Assembly (NCBI GenBank): GCA_030609765.1
Contig: JAUWTE010000129.1
Location: 1 to 7,946 of the forward strand
Length of the DNA stretch: 7,946 bases
From: Acidobacteriota bacterium
GTDB lineage: Bacteria; Acidobacteriota; UBA890
Direction: 5' to 3'
Every line of letters begins with the position of its first letter. Positions within the stretch are counted from its first letter, which is position 1. Made by a program: the position numbers and the translations under genes. This document shows, piece after piece, positions 5,896 through 7,946 of this stretch. The notes under the pieces are model-generated. The model was not told the DNA's origin, made no database searches, and was given only the letters and a program-made list of their open reading frames with translations.

Positions 5896-6110
5896 TTGGG
5901 CACCTCTTCCTGCTTGGGCCTTCGCGGCGGCCGCCATGCCGAGGCTCCGCCCTCAGCAGAACCGTGACTTCGGCATGGTCGCCAGGGATGCCGACACATG
6001 AGCCGATGGATTATCGAGGGACTTGACACTAAGACGGCAGGGTCCGCCGCTGGTCGACAGGGTTGTGCGAGCGGTGTGCCCCGGCTGACAGGCGTCAGAT
6101 TAGTGGCTGA
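5896..6110. other. intergenic region upstream of the cupredoxin gene
   Basis: These 215 nt separate the transsulfuration operon from the cupredoxin gene on the minus strand. They should hold the operon's 3' end and the cupredoxin promoter. A GATAAT element on the minus strand (6015-6010) could be a -10 box, but I see no matching -35 at 16-18 nt. A small inverted repeat CTGAC-4 nt-GTCAG (6085-6098) lies just after the lyase stop, without a T run. No gene or RNA is recognisable. Confidence 0.5.
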
Positions 6111-7259
6111 CTAACCAGCTTCACGCTGAATTCCGTCTTCGAGGTCGGCAATCAGATCTTCGACGTCCTCGATGCCGACGGAGAAGCGAACCAGCCCATC
6201 GGTAAGCCCGGCCTTCTCGCGCTCCGCCGCTGGGATCGAAGCGTGCGTCATGGTGGCGGGATGATCCACCAGGGACTCCACTCCACCGAGACTCTCGGCA
6301 AGGGTGAACACCCCGAGGGATGAGATGAGTCTCTTCGTTTGCTCCAGAGGCAGGTCGAGCTCAGCGGAGACGATGCCGCTGAAGCCACTCATCTGAGCTT
6401 TGGCGATGGCATGTCCCGCATGACTCTCGAGGCCGGGATAGTAGACCTTCTTCACTCGCGGGTGGCTCGACAGGAACTCCACGACCGCGGCGGCGTTCTC
6501 GGCGTGCCGCTCCATGCGAACGGCCAGGGTCTTGATGCTGCGGCTCATCAGCCAGACGTCGAACGGGCTCGGATTCAGCCCAACGGCCATGCGCGCAAAG
6601 CCCATCGCCTGGTTGAAATCGGCGTCGTGGCAGATTACCGCGCCACCGATGACATCGGAGTGGCCACCGATGTACTTGGTACTGCTGTGCCAGACGATGT
6701 CGGCGCCGAGCGCCAGTGGATTCTGGAAGTAGGGGGAGGCGAAGGTGTTGTCGACGACCGACAGCGCGCCTACCGCCCGGGCCCTCTCCGCCACCGCGGC
6801 AATGTCGACGATCCTGAGCAAGGGATTGGTCGGGGTTTCGATGAAGACCATTTTCGGTCGCTCGGCAAGCGCGGCATCCACCATGTCGAGATCCTGCATG
6901 GGAATGAAGGCCGGCTCGATACCGAAGCGCTCGAAGACCTTGGTGAAGAGGCGGTAGCTGCCGCCGTAGAGGTCATCGACCGCTACGATCTTGTCGCCGC
7001 TCGTGAGCGTGGAGAGGATCGCGGTCAGCGCCCCGAGCCCCGATGAGAACACCGTGGCGTGCTCGCCCCCCTCGAGTGCCGCGAGCGCCTGCTGCAGGCG
7101 GGTGAAGTTCGGATTGCCGGCGCGCGTGTAGTCGTACTCCTTGAACTCGGCAGGAGCTTCTTGCGCATAGGTGGAGGTCATGAAGACGGGGGGCACAACG
7201 GCCCCCGTGGTCTCTTCCGGCTCCTGCCCTATGTGAACCGCTTTTGTGGAGAATTTCAT
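6111..7259 (-). CDS. Cystathionine gamma-lyase/gamma-synthase family enzyme
   Basis: A 382-residue PLP enzyme of the Cys/Met metabolism family (cytosolic homotetramers). Key features: YDYTRAGNPN with Tyr44 and Arg46, which reach the neighbouring subunit's PLP phosphate; FSSGLGA (71-77); DDLYGG with Tyr98, which stacks on the PLP ring; ETPTNP (141-146); VVDNTFASPYFQNP with Asp170; HSSTKYIGGHSD with the Schiff-base Lys195; and a C-terminal RFSVGIED. The family covers gamma-lyase (cystathionine to cysteine + 2-oxobutyrate), gamma-synthase and sulfhydrylases, which sequence alone separates poorly. The overlap with a cystathionine beta-synthase gene favours the lyase of reverse transsulfuration. 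ATG 7259 is chosen because it overlaps the upstream TGA by 4 nt (ATGA) and gives the usual MKFSTKAVH.G N-terminus; the frame stays open ten codons farther up, inside the upstream gene. Confidence 0.9.
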   Translation of the reverse strand: MKFSTKAVHIGQEPEETTGAVVPPVFMTSTYAQEAPAEFKEYDYTRAGNPNFTRLQQALAALEGGEHATVFSSGLGALTAILSTLTSGDKIVAVDDLYGGSYRLFTKVFERFGIEPAFIPMQDLDMVDAALAERPKMVFIETPTNPLLRIVDIAAVAERARAVGALSVVDNTFASPYFQNPLALGADIVWHSSTKYIGGHSDVIGGAVICHDADFNQAMGFARMAVGLNPSPFDVWLMSRSIKTLAVRMERHAENAAAVVEFLSSHPRVKKVYYPGLESHAGHAIAKAQMSGFSGIVSAELDLPLEQTKRLISSLGVFTLAESLGGVESLVDHPATMTHASIPAAEREKAGLTDGLVRFSVGIEDVEDLIADLEDGIQREAG

Positions 7260-7946
7260 TCGTTGAGAAGCCCGTGACGTTTCATCCACTCGTCGTTGTA
7301 GATCTTACTAAGGTACTTCACGCCGCTATCGGGAGCGACCGTGACGATCAGGGCCGGGCCCTCGAGCATCCCGGCAAGCTTCAGCGCGCCCCACACGTTG
7401 GCTCCCGTCGAGCCGCCGCCCATGATGCCTTCCTCGCGGGCGAGCAACCGTGCGGTCAGGAACGCGTCGCGATCGGTGAACTGCCACATCTCATCAACGA
7501 CCGAGAAGTCCATCGCCTTGGTGAGGTGATCCTCGCCGATCCCTTCGACCTCATAGGTACAGCCTCCAAGGTCAGGGGCAACGCCCGTCTTGAAATACTC
7601 GAAGTAGACAGAGCCGATCGGGTCAGGCATATAGATCTTGATGTCCGGGTTCTTCTCTTTCAGATAGCGCCCGATGCCCGAGATCGTGCCGCCGGTGCTG
7701 CCACTGGCCACGAAGTGTGTCAGCTTCCCGCCCGTCTGTTGCCAAATCTCGGGGCCGGTAGTCAGGTAGTGGGCTTCAGGGTTCTTCGGGTTATCGTACT
7801 GGTCGATGCGGAAGCTGTTGGGCGTTTCATCAGCGATCCGGCGGGCGACATTCTCGTAGTGGTCCGGGGAGTCGGGTGGCGCTGCCGTCGGGGTCACGAC
7901 GACCTCCGCCCCGTATCCTTTCAGGGCGTCCTGCTTTTCGGGGCTC
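7256..7946 (-). CDS. Cystathionine beta-synthase-like enzyme (cysteine synthase family), C-terminal part
   Basis: The gene runs off the right edge; 229 codons of its 3' part are visible, beginning SPEKQDALKGYGAEVVVTPT. The GTG at 7897 is internal, not the start. This fold-type II PLP enzyme shows DQYDNPKNPEAHYLTTGPEI, the phosphate-binding loop GSTGGTISG and GGGSTGAN, whose Ser normally faces the PLP ring nitrogen. KYLSKIYNDEWM near the end is more typical of cystathionine beta-synthase (serine + homocysteine to cystathionine) than of CysK or CysM. The protein stops about 20 residues after APDSG..YL, so the C-terminal pair of CBS (Bateman) domains that binds AdoMet in animal enzymes is absent. 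It overlaps the gamma-lyase gene by 4 nt, forming a reverse transsulfuration operon. O-acetylserine sulfhydrylase activity remains an alternative. Confidence 0.87.
   Translation of the reverse strand, partial: SPEKQDALKGYGAEVVVTPTAAPPDSPDHYENVARRIADETPNSFRIDQYDNPKNPEAHYLTTGPEIWQQTGGKLTHFVASGSTGGTISGIGRYLKEKNPDIKIYMPDPIGSVYFEYFKTGVAPDLGGCTYEVEGIGEDHLTKAMDFSVVDEMWQFTDRDAFLTARLLAREEGIMGGGSTGANVWGALKLAGMLEGPALIVTVAPDSGVKYLSKIYNDEWMKRHGLLNE

Noticed and set aside
5449..5967. Plus-strand open frame covering the cupredoxin region
   Set aside because: The minus strand encodes a signal peptide, all four copper ligands and a good ribosome site; the plus frame has none of these.
6023..6028. Exact TTGACA on the plus strand as a promoter -35 box
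   Set aside because: No -10-like sequence lies 16-18 nt downstream and no plus-strand gene follows.
6085..6098. CTGAC-4 nt-GTCAG hairpin just past the gamma-lyase stop, as a terminator
   Set aside because: Five base pairs without a downstream T tract on the minus strand do not make a convincing intrinsic terminator.
6339..7046. Long open plus-strand frame opposite the gamma-lyase gene
   Set aside because: It is antisense to a well-conserved PLP enzyme and its protein is low-complexity Gly/Asp/Arg/His-rich with no family resemblance.

Overview
The window is GC-rich DNA, densely coded on both strands, and looks like a chromosomal segment of a free-living Gram-negative-type bacterium. An inner-membrane RND pump, two predicted lipoproteins (a serine hydrolase and a cupredoxin) and a type II toxin-antitoxin pair all fit that. 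I cannot name the species. The plastocyanin-like protein with a Cys-containing insert before its C-terminal copper loop, the eukaryote-like alanine aminotransferase and the archaeal-type alanine dehydrogenase suggest a Gemmatimonadota/Acidobacteriota-like soil or marine lineage, but that is inference.

Layout, plus strand (1-5443): the 3' end of an RND efflux transporter; an alanine aminotransferase of the GPT/ALT type; an alanine dehydrogenase of the ornithine cyclodeaminase/mu-crystallin family; a lipoprotein serine hydrolase of the class C beta-lactamase/S12 type that follows it after 8 nt; then a compact VapBC-type toxin-antitoxin operon. The vapB start codon lies inside a perfect 19-bp palindrome and exactly where transcription would start from a good -35/-10 pair.

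Layout, minus strand (7946-5485): the 3' part of a cystathionine beta-synthase/cysteine synthase gene; a cystathionine gamma-lyase/gamma-synthase whose ATG overlaps the upstream stop by 4 nt; then, after a 215-nt gap, a plastocyanin-like copper lipoprotein. The two strands converge in the 41 nt between vapC and the cupredoxin gene.

How the genes work together: the two alanine enzymes form a metabolic couple. Alanine dehydrogenase interconverts pyruvate + NH3 + NADH and alanine; alanine aminotransferase passes the amino group between alanine and 2-oxoglutarate. Together they equal a glutamate dehydrogenase reaction run through alanine. The adjoining secreted hydrolase has the three-domain plan of D-aminopeptidase/DD-peptidase relatives, so a link to alanine-containing peptides is possible but unproven. 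The minus-strand pair is a reverse transsulfuration module (homocysteine + serine to cystathionine to cysteine). No insertion sequence, tRNA, rRNA or CRISPR array is visible. The least ordinary parts are the alanine cluster, a pair of imperfect direct repeats ahead of the alanine dehydrogenase gene, and the vapBC control region.
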